From Salinivirga sp964413185 (GTDB taxonomy: Bacteria > Bacteroidota > Bacteroidia > Bacteroidales > Salinivirgaceae): 20,616 bases of DNA. The DNA is taken from the NCBI GenBank assembly GCA_964413185.1, contig CAYPSX010000050.1, positions 1-20,616 of the forward strand, given 5' to 3'. Below are positions 1-6,507 of the stretch, in pieces. The position numbers were made by a program, and so were the translations under genes. The notes below the pieces were generated by a model that saw only the letters and a program-made list of their open reading frames with translations, was not told the DNA's origin and did no database searches. Position 1 is the first letter of the stretch; every line of letters begins with the position of its first letter.

Positions 1-82
1 CTTAATATTATGTAAATAGCTTTTTTACGGGGCATTTTTGAAAAACTGACGGAAAATAAATCTTCATGATGTAAAAGTGATT

Positions 83-116
83 TTTGTAATCTGCTAAAAT
101 ATTTTCTTTATCTTCG
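83..116 (+). promoter_or_regulatory. Possible Bacteroidota-type promoter for the small charged protein
   Basis: TTTG at 83-86 and TATCTTCG at 109-116 resemble the Bacteroidota -33 (TTTG) and -7 (TAnnTTTG) elements, with a spacing of 22 nt and one mismatch in the -7 box. The predicted transcription start near 122 leaves a leader of about 30 nt before the ATG at 151. The rest of 1-150 shows no gene. The match is imperfect and the region is AT-rich, so this is only suggestive. Confidence 0.4.
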
Positions 117-150
117 TATACTTATTATTTAAACCTAAAAACAGAAAAAT

Positions 151-423
151 ATGGCAAGCAAAAGGGAAGCCAAAAAGAAGATTAAAGGCGAATACAAAAA
201 ATTGGAAGAGGATGTTTTTCAGTACATGAAGGTTGGTTCTGATGCAAATTTAGAAAAGTCAAAAGAATTATTGGGCGATTTGAGAAAAACGCGTGACGAC
301 TTTATTAAAGAGCTAAATAATGCCGAAGAAGCCACGAATGCATTTTTTAACGATCTTTTCAAACGCGTTGTCGACGATGTCGATAAAAAATATAAATCGC
401 TTAAAGATTTAGTTACCAAATAG
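151..423 (+). CDS. Small charged, probably all-helical cytosolic protein of unknown function
   Basis: I do not recognise a family for this 90-residue protein. It is rich in Lys, Asp and Glu, has no signal peptide or membrane segment, and its spacing of hydrophobic residues (for example YKKLEEDVFQYM, residues 15-26) suggests amphipathic helices or a short coiled coil. It looks like a real gene: it has an ATG with an A-rich leader, a promoter-like element upstream, and a hairpin terminator starting 17 bp after the stop, which makes it a self-contained monocistronic unit. The size, charge and helicity would fit a small binding or stress-associated protein, but nothing in the sequence fixes a function. 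The minus-strand reading frame over the same DNA has no comparable context. Confidence 0.75.
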   Translation: MASKREAKKKIKGEYKKLEEDVFQYMKVGSDANLEKSKELLGDLRKTRDDFIKELNNAEEATNAFFNDLFKRVVDDVDKKYKSLKDLVTK

Positions 424-439
424 TAAAATAATCATTATT

Positions 440-470
440 AACCCGGCAAATTGGTCGGGTTCTTTATTTA
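440..470 (+). terminator. Intrinsic terminator after the small charged protein
   Basis: AACCCG at 440-445 pairs with CGGGTT at 456-461 around a 10-nt loop, followed by the T-rich tract TCTTTATTT. It lies between the stop at 423 and the peptidase start at 483, so it separates the two genes, although some read-through is possible. Confidence 0.7.
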
Positions 471-482
471 ATTTTATCAACA

Positions 483-1670
483 ATGCATAGGATTTTGTTA
501 CCGTGTTTTATCTTTTGTGCAACAATTTTATTTGCTCAACCGACAAAAGTAACTGTGGGTGGCTATGAATTAACAAATGTAGTTGATTTGCCGGTTACCC
601 CCATAAAAAACCAATATCGATCAGGAACCTGCTGGGCATTTAGCGGAATCTCATTCCTGGAAAGTGAAATTTTGCGAATGCAAAATCGGGAAGTCGATTT
701 AGCCGAAATGTGGCTCATCCGCCACGATTACCACGAGCGCGCAATCGACTATGTGCGGTTTCACGGCGCCATAACTTTTGGGCCGGGAGCAGAATCGAAC
801 GATGTAATGGACATGATAAAGCTTTACGGAATTGTCCCCGAACAAGCCTATTCCGGCTTAAACTACGGAACAGAAAAACATGTGCACGGAGAAATGGATA
901 ATGTACTGAAAGCCATTGTTGATGCCGTAATCGAAAATAAAAATCGCAAATTATCTACCGCCTGGATCAACGCTTTCGATAATGTGTTGGATGCATACCT
1001 GGGCGATAAACCGGAGTCTTTTGAAACTGATGGAAAGCAATTTACACCCAAAGACTTTCAAAAACATCTCAATATTGTGCCCGATGAATATGTAGAAATA
1101 TCATCATTTACCCATCATCCGTTTTATACAAAATTTATTATGGAAGTTCCTGATAATTGGGCATTTGGCGAGGTCTATAATGTGAAGCTCAATGAATTTT
1201 ACGATCAGGCCGTTTTTGCGCTCGACAAAGGTTATACATTGCTTTGGGGATCAGATGTGAGTGAAGATGGATTTTCGAACCGCAATGCCATTGCCATTGT
1301 GCCGGAAACTGAGATACAGGAAATGGCCGGAAGCGAGAAAGAAAAATGGGAATCGATGAGCGAAAAAGAGCGCAAGAACCGCATGTATAAATTTGAAAAA
1401 CCGGTTCCCGAAAAGAAAATAACCCAAAAAGTTCGCCAGGAAGCATTTGATAATTATCTCACGCAAGACGACCACGGCATGCACATAACAGGCTACGCAA
1501 AAGATCAAGGCGGAAAAGTTTTCTTCAAAGTGAAAAATACCTGGGGCGAATCCAATGACCACGGTGGGTATTTTTATGCTTCCGAAGCCTTCTTCAAATA
1601 CAAATCTTTGAGCATAATGATTCACAAAGATGCTGTAATGCCTGAGTTGAAAAAGAAACTGAGGTTGTAA
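483..1670 (+). CDS. Exported papain-like cysteine peptidase, C1B (bleomycin hydrolase/aminopeptidase C) family
   Basis: This 395-residue protein belongs to the papain clan, closest to the PepC/bleomycin hydrolase group of aminopeptidases. Visible catalytic residues are the oxyanion Gln44 and nucleophile Cys50 (KNQYRSGTCWAF), His331 in DDHGMHITG and Asn352 in VKNTWG. Residues 1-19 form a clear signal peptide (basic start, hydrophobic core, LFAQ cleavage region) with no lipobox Cys, so the enzyme should act in the periplasm or outside the cell, whereas classical PepC is cytosolic. It is shorter than PepC (about 440-450 residues), and residues about 280-320 form a very charged Lys/Glu-rich insert. 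It stands alone, downstream of a terminator and convergent with the lipoprotein gene. A role in scavenging or trimming extracellular peptides is inferred. The family call is strong; substrate and cleavage mode are not determined. Confidence 0.88.
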   Translation: MHRILLPCFIFCATILFAQPTKVTVGGYELTNVVDLPVTPIKNQYRSGTCWAFSGISFLESEILRMQNREVDLAEMWLIRHDYHERAIDYVRFHGAITFGPGAESNDVMDMIKLYGIVPEQAYSGLNYGTEKHVHGEMDNVLKAIVDAVIENKNRKLSTAWINAFDNVLDAYLGDKPESFETDGKQFTPKDFQKHLNIVPDEYVEISSFTHHPFYTKFIMEVPDNWAFGEVYNVKLNEFYDQAVFALDKGYTLLWGSDVSEDGFSNRNAIAIVPETEIQEMAGSEKEKWESMSEKERKNRMYKFEKPVPEKKITQKVRQEAFDNYLTQDDHGMHITGYAKDQGGKVFFKVKNTWGESNDHGGYFYASEAFFKYKSLSIMIHKDAVMPELKKKLRL

Positions 1671-1679
1671 AGCATCCTG

Positions 1680-1785
1680 CTAACTATTGTAATGCACGCT
1701 CGCCAAAACGCAATTTTGGCGATGTTTATTAAAACACAAACCCACGAAACCAACAATCCGCCTTTACTTTATACGCCGCTGTTAG
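1680..1785 (-). repeat. attC-like element at the 3' end of the lipoprotein gene
   Basis: The stretch is bounded by inverted CTAAC (1680-1684) and GTTAG (1781-1785), the invariant parts of integron attC R core sites. On the minus strand the lipoprotein stop codon lies inside the first core (CTAAC AGC GGC GTA TAA), as is usual for cassette ORFs. The interior holds a perfect 8-bp hairpin (CGCCAAAA 1701-1708 with TTTTGGCG 1714-1721). A stretch near 1732-1763 looks by eye like the Vibrio VCR interior. The L-box pairing is poor and no integrase is present, so this could instead be a terminator hairpin with chance flanks. Confidence 0.35.
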
Positions 1786-2551
1786 TGGACGTATTTTTCA
1801 TCCTTTGTACTTCGAAATATTCAATATTCAAATTGTTCGGTACGTTTTCGTTGTTTTCTCTATTCCAACTTGATCTCCCGGATTGATTAAATCCTTTTTG
1901 TACTACAATAACCTCTTCTCCTTTGAAACTATTATCACGTAAAATATCTTGATTGTCATTAGGATTAACGATTGTAATTTTCTTTTTCTGACCTTTGAAT
2001 CGGAAAGTCCTGTTTGTATTGAATAATTGTCTTAACTCAGGCTCACCTTGTTTTAAGCCAATGCCTTTATTATTTATCTCTATGTTATCCTGTTGGTTGT
2101 CGTCTGTGTTTTGGTAAATAACAAAAAAATCGCCTTCATAATCTTTTGGTAAAATAATAACTTCGTTATCTGGTTTTTGAATTGGTTCTTGAGAGTGCTG
2201 ATTTTTTCTTGCTATAAAGACTTCATCAATCATATTCTCATCAATATTGCATTTATAAGTGCAGCCTATGCATTGATTATCACTTAGCTTCTGCATTGTC
2301 ATTTTTATGCGGTCTTTACCTTGGCCACATATTATATCGTATTTTTTAGAACTTATCCTAACCACATTGAAGTCGACATCTTCAATTATCTTATTGCCCA
2401 TAAAGTCCCAACTAAATTTATTATCGGCAGATAGTGTTCTTGTACTAACTCCATTTTCTTTGTTGAGTTCCCATTTTCCAATATAGAAGTCAGCATTATT
2501 ATCGCAGGAAATTGCAATAAATAGAAGTAAAATAATAGATGTGAGTTTCAT
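1769..2551 (-). CDS. Lipoprotein of unknown function (possible cassette gene)
   Basis: This 260-residue protein starts with a short type II signal peptide and a lipobox ending at Cys16 (LLFIAISC), followed by DNNAD. The mature protein is thus probably lipid-anchored and may be exposed at the cell surface. Residues 20-120 contain a GKWELN..., ADNKFSWDF stretch reminiscent of lipocalin-like or META-type small beta-barrel lipoproteins, but I cannot assign a family. Two close cysteines (CIGC, about residues 94-97) and further Cys residues are visible. The second half is Asn/Asp/Gln/Lys-rich. It is on the opposite strand to the upstream peptidase, apparently alone, and bounded by an attC-like element at its 3' end and a palindrome containing GTTAAGT just before its start. 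These are signs of acquisition as a mobile cassette. A 64-codon plus-strand frame at 1692-1886 overlaps its end but has no supporting feature. Confidence 0.8.
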   Translation of the reverse strand: MKLTSIILLLFIAISCDNNADFYIGKWELNKENGVSTRTLSADNKFSWDFMGNKIIEDVDFNVVRISSKKYDIICGQGKDRIKMTMQKLSDNQCIGCTYKCNIDENMIDEVFIARKNQHSQEPIQKPDNEVIILPKDYEGDFFVIYQNTDDNQQDNIEINNKGIGLKQGEPELRQLFNTNRTFRFKGQKKKITIVNPNDNQDILRDNSFKGEEVIVVQKGFNQSGRSSWNRENNENVPNNLNIEYFEVQRMKNTSTNSGV

Positions 2552-2563
2552 GTGATTAGAATT

Positions 2564-2579
2564 TTCGTTACTTAACGAA
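2564..2579. repeat. Near-palindrome 12 bp upstream of the lipoprotein start
   Basis: TTCGTTA (2564-2570) and TAACGAA (2573-2579) are perfect inverted arms around CT. On the minus strand the centre reads GTTAAGT (2570-2576), which fits the integron core consensus GTTRRRY. It could be a cassette boundary, a transcription factor operator, or a hairpin in the short leader of the lipoprotein mRNA. Confidence 0.4.
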
Positions 2580-2644
2580 TTGCATTAATCTTTTATTATC
2601 AGTTAATTTCAAGCTACAATATGGAAAAAAGGTTATTCCCACTA

Positions 2645-2679
2645 CCTATCCAATATCTAAAGTCTAATATCCCGTATCC
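2645..2679. repeat. Five-unit degenerate heptamer repeat (consensus AATATCY)
   Basis: Five consecutive 7-nt units can be read on the plus strand: CCTATCC, AATATCT, AAAGTCT, AATATCC and CGTATCC. Four of the five share TATCY at the same register. The array begins right after the pdxH stop codon on the minus strand (gene end at 2682) and occupies part of the 130-bp gap before the lipoprotein gene. No protein or promoter is evident in it. Confidence 0.6.
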
Positions 2680-2681
2680 AA

Positions 2682-3302
2682 TTACGGTTGCAACCGGTAA
2701 CGTTTCCAGCTATCACCTACTTTTTCAAAAACAATCCGGTCGTTTAAACGGCTTTCTCGTCCCTGCCAAAACTCAAAATAATGGGGCTCAATAGCATAGC
2801 CTCCCCAGTTTTCAGGTCGTTTTGTTTTGCCCGACTGTTTGATTTTTTCATATTTCGCTTCAAGATTTTCACGATGCTCAATTGGCTCACTCTGGTTGCT
2901 CGCCATTGCAGCCCATTTCGAGGCAGTCGGCCTCGAATTGAAATATTGCTGGCTCTTTTCTTCGCTGACTTTTTTAACCTCACCCTCAATTCTAACCTGC
3001 CGCTCCATTTCACCCCAGAAAAATGTTGCCGCAACTAATGGGTTTTCAGCTATTTGTTTGCCTTTTAAACTGTTGTAATTTGAAAAAAAGATAAGACTTC
3101 CTTTGTCAATCTCCTTTAAAAGCACGATGCGTGAAGTTATGCGCCCGCTGCTATTACCTGTAGATAAATTGAATGCTGAATAATGCGCACATTTTTGTTT
3201 GGCATCTTCAAGCCAAATTTTTAATGCATTTATCGGATTGGAATCCAAATCGGTATCATTTAGAGACTGTTGATTGTACTGTTGATGTCCGTTATATTTC
3301 AT
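2682..3302 (-). CDS. pdxH: Pyridoxine/pyridoxamine 5'-phosphate oxidase
   Basis: PdxH is an FMN-dependent cytosolic oxidase that converts pyridoxine or pyridoxamine 5'-phosphate to pyridoxal 5'-phosphate, the last step of de novo PLP synthesis and of salvage. The 206-residue protein is close to the usual length (E. coli 218). Family motifs appear in order: the FMN-binding SRIVLLK (58-63) and FFSNYNSLKGKQIAENP (72-88), RQVRIEG (101-107), the substrate loop FNSRPTASKWAAMAS (121-135), RPENWGGY (162-169), the signature FWQGRESRLNDR (178-189), and the C-terminal RYRLQP. The start codon is followed by the expected variable N-terminal arm. It is transcribed away from the transhydrogenase operon, with a shared intergenic region of about 180 bp. 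Its neighbours are functionally unrelated, so it is probably monocistronic. Confidence 0.96.
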   Translation of the reverse strand: MKYNGHQQYNQQSLNDTDLDSNPINALKIWLEDAKQKCAHYSAFNLSTGNSSGRITSRIVLLKEIDKGSLIFFSNYNSLKGKQIAENPLVAATFFWGEMERQVRIEGEVKKVSEEKSQQYFNSRPTASKWAAMASNQSEPIEHRENLEAKYEKIKQSGKTKRPENWGGYAIEPHYFEFWQGRESRLNDRIVFEKVGDSWKRYRLQP

Positions 3303-3312
3303 GAGAATGATT

Positions 3313-3405
3313 TTTCATACAAACAGCAACCCGGCAATGTTTGTTGTTGGTTTTATTGATAATTGGGTAAATGATTATTTCTGATCAACAATTTCATACA
3401 AACAG
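3313..3405. repeat. 14-bp direct repeat in the pdxH/pntAA divergent region
   Basis: TTTCATACAAACAG occurs exactly at 3313-3326 and again at 3392-3405, 79 bp apart (start to start). One copy lies 10 bp from the pdxH start codon. The other lies about 24 bp upstream of a -7-like box (TATATTTA, 3429-3436) that could serve pntAA. The copies may be binding sites for one regulator acting on both divergent genes, or a small duplication. Confidence 0.5.
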
Positions 3406-3428
3406 TGTTTAATATTTTAATATGTAGA

Positions 3429-3436
3429 TATATTTA
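3429..3436 (+). promoter_or_regulatory. Possible -7 element for the pnt operon
   Basis: TATATTTA matches TAnnTTTG at all but the last position and lies 45 bp before the pntAA start. No TTTG or TTG is present at the expected -33 distance, so support is weak. Confidence 0.25.
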
Positions 3437-3481
3437 GAATTCAAGCTGTTATTATTCAATAGCTTTAAAATCAATAAAATA

Positions 3482-4609
3482 ATGAAAATTGGGTTACTCA
3501 AAGAGCCGGAATTTGAAACCAGGGTAGCACTGTTACCTGAGGCTGTTCAAAAGTTGGTCAAAAAAAATCATGAAATACTATTTGAGCCTGGTGCTGGTAA
3601 AAATGCTCATTCCACCGATGATGATTATAAGAAAAGCGGTGGGAAAGCAACAGCCAGGACCGATATTTTAAAAAATGCCGACCTTATTTTGTCTATACAT
3701 CCAATTCGCAATAGCGAAACCGATTACTTAAACCCTGAACAAGTTGTTTTGGGAGTCTACAATCCACTGGTAAATAGAGAAGTAGTTGAAATTTTTACAT
3801 CAAAAAAACTTTCACTGCTCAGCCTTGACAATTTGCCACGGACATCCCGGGCACAAGCTATGGATATTCTTTCTTCGATGGCTACAGTTTCGGGTTACAA
3901 AGCTGTTTTGGAGGCTGCCAATCGTGTACCACGCTTTTTCCCGATGTTCATGTCGGCAGCCGGAACCGTTAAACCCTCCAAAATGTTGATTTTGGGCGCA
4001 GGTGTTGCCGGTTTGCAAGCCATAGGAACAGCCCGCAAACTGGGCGCTGTAGTTGAGGTGTTCGATGTTCGTTCGGCTGTAAAAGAAGAGGTACAGTCAC
4101 TTGGCGGTAGATTTATTGAAGTTGAAGGTGCGCAGGATGACAAAAATGCGGGAGGTTATGCTGTTGAGCAAACCGAAGATTTTAAAAAACGCCAGCAAGC
4201 CAAAGTACAGGAGCACGCCATTAAATCAGATGTGATTATTACAACAGCACAAATTCCCGGCAAAAAAGCTCCTAAACTTGTTACAAGAGATTCCATTGAA
4301 AAAATGACCCCCGGTTCGGTAATTATCGATCTTGCTTCGTCAAGCGGTGGCAATACAGAGCTCACAGAAGATGGTAAAATTGTAAATCATAATGGCGTGC
4401 ACATCGTAGGCAACTCATTGTTGCCTGCCCTTATGCCAATCGATTCCTCGCGAATGTTTGGCAATAATGTGGTTAATTTTCTAGAAATTCTTACCAATGA
4501 AAATAGCGCTTTAAAACTCGATTTTGATGATGATATCATTGCAGGTTGCACCGTAACGCACAACGGAGAGTTGGTAAGCGAACGAATTAAAAAGGCATAT
4601 AAAAATTAA
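3482..4609 (+). CDS. pntAA: NAD(P) transhydrogenase subunit alpha, part 1 (dI, NAD(H)-binding domain)
   Basis: This is the soluble NAD(H)-binding component of proton-translocating transhydrogenase, which couples proton movement across the inner membrane to hydride transfer between NAD(H) and NADP(H) and mainly supplies NADPH. The 375 residues cover only domain I, with no membrane segment, so the alpha chain is split as in Rhodospirillum rubrum. Seen in order: the N-terminal MKIGLLKEPEFETRVALLPE, the transhydrogenase-typical RTSRAQAMDILSSMATVSGY (120-139), the Rossmann loop GAGVAG (172-177), and FDVRSAVKEEVQSLGG (194-209). The SRAQ stretch and the following pntAB/pntB genes distinguish it from alanine dehydrogenase, a relative with the same fold. 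It is followed after 4 bp by pntAB, pointing to one operon and translational coupling. Confidence 0.95.
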   Translation: MKIGLLKEPEFETRVALLPEAVQKLVKKNHEILFEPGAGKNAHSTDDDYKKSGGKATARTDILKNADLILSIHPIRNSETDYLNPEQVVLGVYNPLVNREVVEIFTSKKLSLLSLDNLPRTSRAQAMDILSSMATVSGYKAVLEAANRVPRFFPMFMSAAGTVKPSKMLILGAGVAGLQAIGTARKLGAVVEVFDVRSAVKEEVQSLGGRFIEVEGAQDDKNAGGYAVEQTEDFKKRQQAKVQEHAIKSDVIITTAQIPGKKAPKLVTRDSIEKMTPGSVIIDLASSSGGNTELTEDGKIVNHNGVHIVGNSLLPALMPIDSSRMFGNNVVNFLEILTNENSALKLDFDDDIIAGCTVTHNGELVSERIKKAYKN

Positions 4610-4613
4610 AACT

Positions 4614-4925
4614 ATGGAAGCGGCACTTGAATTTTTTTATACCAATCGCGAAGCTATTTTTATTATTGTTTTATCCATATTTCTTGGCATTGAAGTTATT
4701 TCAAATGTCCCGGCCGTATTGCATACTCCTCTCATGTCAGGAGCCAATGCCATTCATGGAGTTGTAATTATCGGTGCAATAATTGTTATGGGTCATGCCG
4801 ATAACACATCATCACTTATTCTTGGTTTTTTGGCGGTAGTGCTTGGAACATTGAATGTGGTTGGCGGCTTTGTAGTTACAGACAGAATGTTGGAGATGTT
4901 CAACAAGAAAAAGAAAAGGCAATAG
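4614..4925 (+). CDS. pntAB: NAD(P) transhydrogenase subunit alpha, part 2 (membrane)
   Basis: This 103-residue protein is the membrane part of the alpha chain and, with the beta subunit, forms the proton channel (domain II). Three hydrophobic helices can be seen at about residues 14-33, 44-60 and 66-88. Family-typical stretches are LGIEVISNVPAVLHTPLMSG (24-43) followed by ANAIHGVV (44-51). It ends with a basic cytosolic tail, NKKKKRQ. It lies 4 bp after pntAA and 39 bp before pntB, the canonical order for three-gene transhydrogenases. The length agrees with known PntAB proteins. Confidence 0.95.
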   Translation: MEAALEFFYTNREAIFIIVLSIFLGIEVISNVPAVLHTPLMSGANAIHGVVIIGAIIVMGHADNTSSLILGFLAVVLGTLNVVGGFVVTDRMLEMFNKKKKRQ

Positions 4926-4964
4926 TGAAAGCTTTGCAATTTTTAACTCAATAAATGCAAAAGA

Positions 4965-6405
4965 ATGGATAAAGAATTTCAACTCACTGAAAATATATCG
5001 TTTACATTAGGCGATTCACTATTGGAGCTTATTTATGTGATCGCATCAGTTTTGTTTATTATTGGCCTGAAAATGCTCAGTAGCCCAAAAACTGCAAAAA
5101 AAGGCAATATGTGGGCTGCCGTAGGAATGGTTATGGCCATTGTTGCGACCATTACTCTACATGAAATGGATGGTAAACCCATCGGAAATATCGGATGGAT
5201 ACTTGTTGCCATAGTCGTGGGGACCGCTATTGGCTGGGCCATTGCAGTGAAAGTTAAAATGACTGCAATGCCTCAGCTTGTCTCATTTTTTAATGGAATG
5301 GGCGGAGCCAGTGCAGCACTTATTTCCCTGATGGAATTTCCACATTTGGCCAGCGGAGCGGAAACAGCAACTATGCATACCGGAGAAGTTTTGGCCATAT
5401 TGCTTGGTTTGATGATTGGTAGCGTTTCTTTCGCCGGAAGTATGGTAGCTTTTGGTAAGCTCGACGGAAAAATTGGCGATATACGCGCATCAGCTTTGCG
5501 CGTAGTGAACCTTGTTTTTCTTGCAGTTCTTATCGGATTTATCGTGTTTATTATGACACGGGGCGAAGTAAATCCTTCCGAATTAATGCCGCTTATTTAT
5601 TTAATGCTGGGTATTAGCCTTATGTACGGAATATCGTTTGTAATGCCAATTGGCGGAGCCGATATGCCCGTGGTTATCTCTTTGTTGAACTCTTTTACAG
5701 GTATTGCCGCAGCAATGGGTGGTTTCCTCTACGATAATCAGGTAATGCTTACTGGTGGTATTTTAGTTGGATCAGCCGGAACGATTNNNNNNNNNNGCCA
5801 TGAACCGTTCGCTTACCAACGTAATAATTGGCGCTTTTGGTGGTGGAGGCGCTGCCGGTGATTCAAAAGGTGGTTCAGTTAATGAAATTTCGTTGAGCGA
5901 TGCCGCTGTACTGCTTAATTATTCGAAAAAAGTATACATAATTCCCGGTTATGGACTGGCCGTGGCACAAGCTCAACATTTAGTTAATGAGATGTCGAAA
6001 TTATTGGAAAACAACGGAGTAGAAGTTAAATTCGCAATTCATTCCGTTGCCGGGCGTATGCCGGGACACATGAACGTGTTGCTTGCTGAAGCTGATGTGC
6101 CTTATGAAAAACTTGTCGAAGAGCGCGATGCCAGCGAAGAAATGCAATCGACCGATGTGGCTGTAGTTATTGGCGCCAATGATGTGGTGAACCCTGCCGC
6201 AGAAGACGATACTTCGAGTCCCATTTACGGAATGCCAATTATCCGAGCCGGACAGGCGAAAAATGTAATTGTGATGAAACGAGGTATGGGTAAAGGTTAT
6301 GCCGCCATTGAAAACAGCTTGTTTTATAAAGAGAAAACAAGAATGCTCTTTGGAAATGCAAAGGATTCATTACAAAAACTTATCGAAGAAATTAAGGCAC
6401 TTTAA
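4965..6405 (+). CDS. pntB: NAD(P) transhydrogenase subunit beta, interrupted only by an assembly gap
   Basis: PntB supplies most of the membrane helices (domain II) and the NADP(H)-binding domain III. Before the Ns, 274 residues include repeated transmembrane helices and GMGGASAALISLMEF (about 111-125). After them, 202 residues carry the domain III motifs: PGYGLAVAQAQ (the NADP loop), the stretch around HSVAGRMPGHMNVLLAEA, GANDVVNPAA, and KRGMGKGYA near the end. The 10 Ns at 5787-5796 put the halves out of frame by one base. In PntB proteins such as that of E. coli, seven residues (like LSYIMCK) separate the two flanks seen here, so the true gap is probably 21 nt and the gene intact, about 483 residues long. 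The second half should not be read as a separate gene starting at 5767, whose first codons come from the wrong frame. Confidence 0.93.
5787..5796. other. pntB: Assembly gap (10 N) inside pntB
   Basis: Ten consecutive Ns replace sequence encoding the conserved segment between GTI and AMNRS in PntB. Ten is a common placeholder for a join of unknown length and is not a multiple of three, so the apparent frameshift is an artefact. Comparison with known PntB predicts 21 missing bases. Confidence 0.97.
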
Positions 6406-6408
6406 TTG

Positions 6409-6486
6409 ATGAAAAAAAATTACAACCATATTGTTTTTGTGTGTCTAACTTTATTATCCCAAATCTATGCAATACAAAAACATTGA
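6409..6486 (+). CDS. Possible 25-residue signal-peptide-like ORF or gene remnant
   Basis: An ATG 3 bp after the pntB stop opens a 25-codon frame, MKKNYNHIVFVCLTLLSQIY followed by AIQKH. It has the make-up of a Sec signal peptide (KK start, hydrophobic core, SQIYA cleavage-like end) but stops right after it. It may be the remnant of an exported protein gene, a tiny secreted or membrane peptide, or chance in AT-rich DNA. A second mini-frame (6467-6511, MQYKNIEKLAKNDL) ends with a stop that overlaps the nfo start codon as ATGA. Confidence 0.2.
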   Translation: MKKNYNHIVFVCLTLLSQIYAIQKH

Positions 6487-6507
6487 AAAATTAGCAAAAA
6501 ACGACCT

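Noticed and set aside
1701..1721. Simple intrinsic terminator for the peptidase gene
   Set aside because: The 8-bp hairpin is real but lacks a following T run on the plus strand (ATGTTTATT). It lies inside the attC-like element, so I did not call it a terminator.
1692..1886. 64-codon plus-strand frame
   Set aside because: It overlaps the lipoprotein gene and the structured repeat, has no recognisable motif or leader, and the minus-strand gene has a clear lipobox.
3482..4609. Alanine dehydrogenase
   Set aside because: The fold is shared, but the RTSRAQAMDILSSMA stretch and the pntAB/pntB neighbours identify transhydrogenase subunit alpha.
5767..5800. Separate gene starting at 5767 for the second half of pntB
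   Set aside because: Its first codons before the Ns are the out-of-frame reading of upstream pntB sequence; the conserved protein begins only after the gap.
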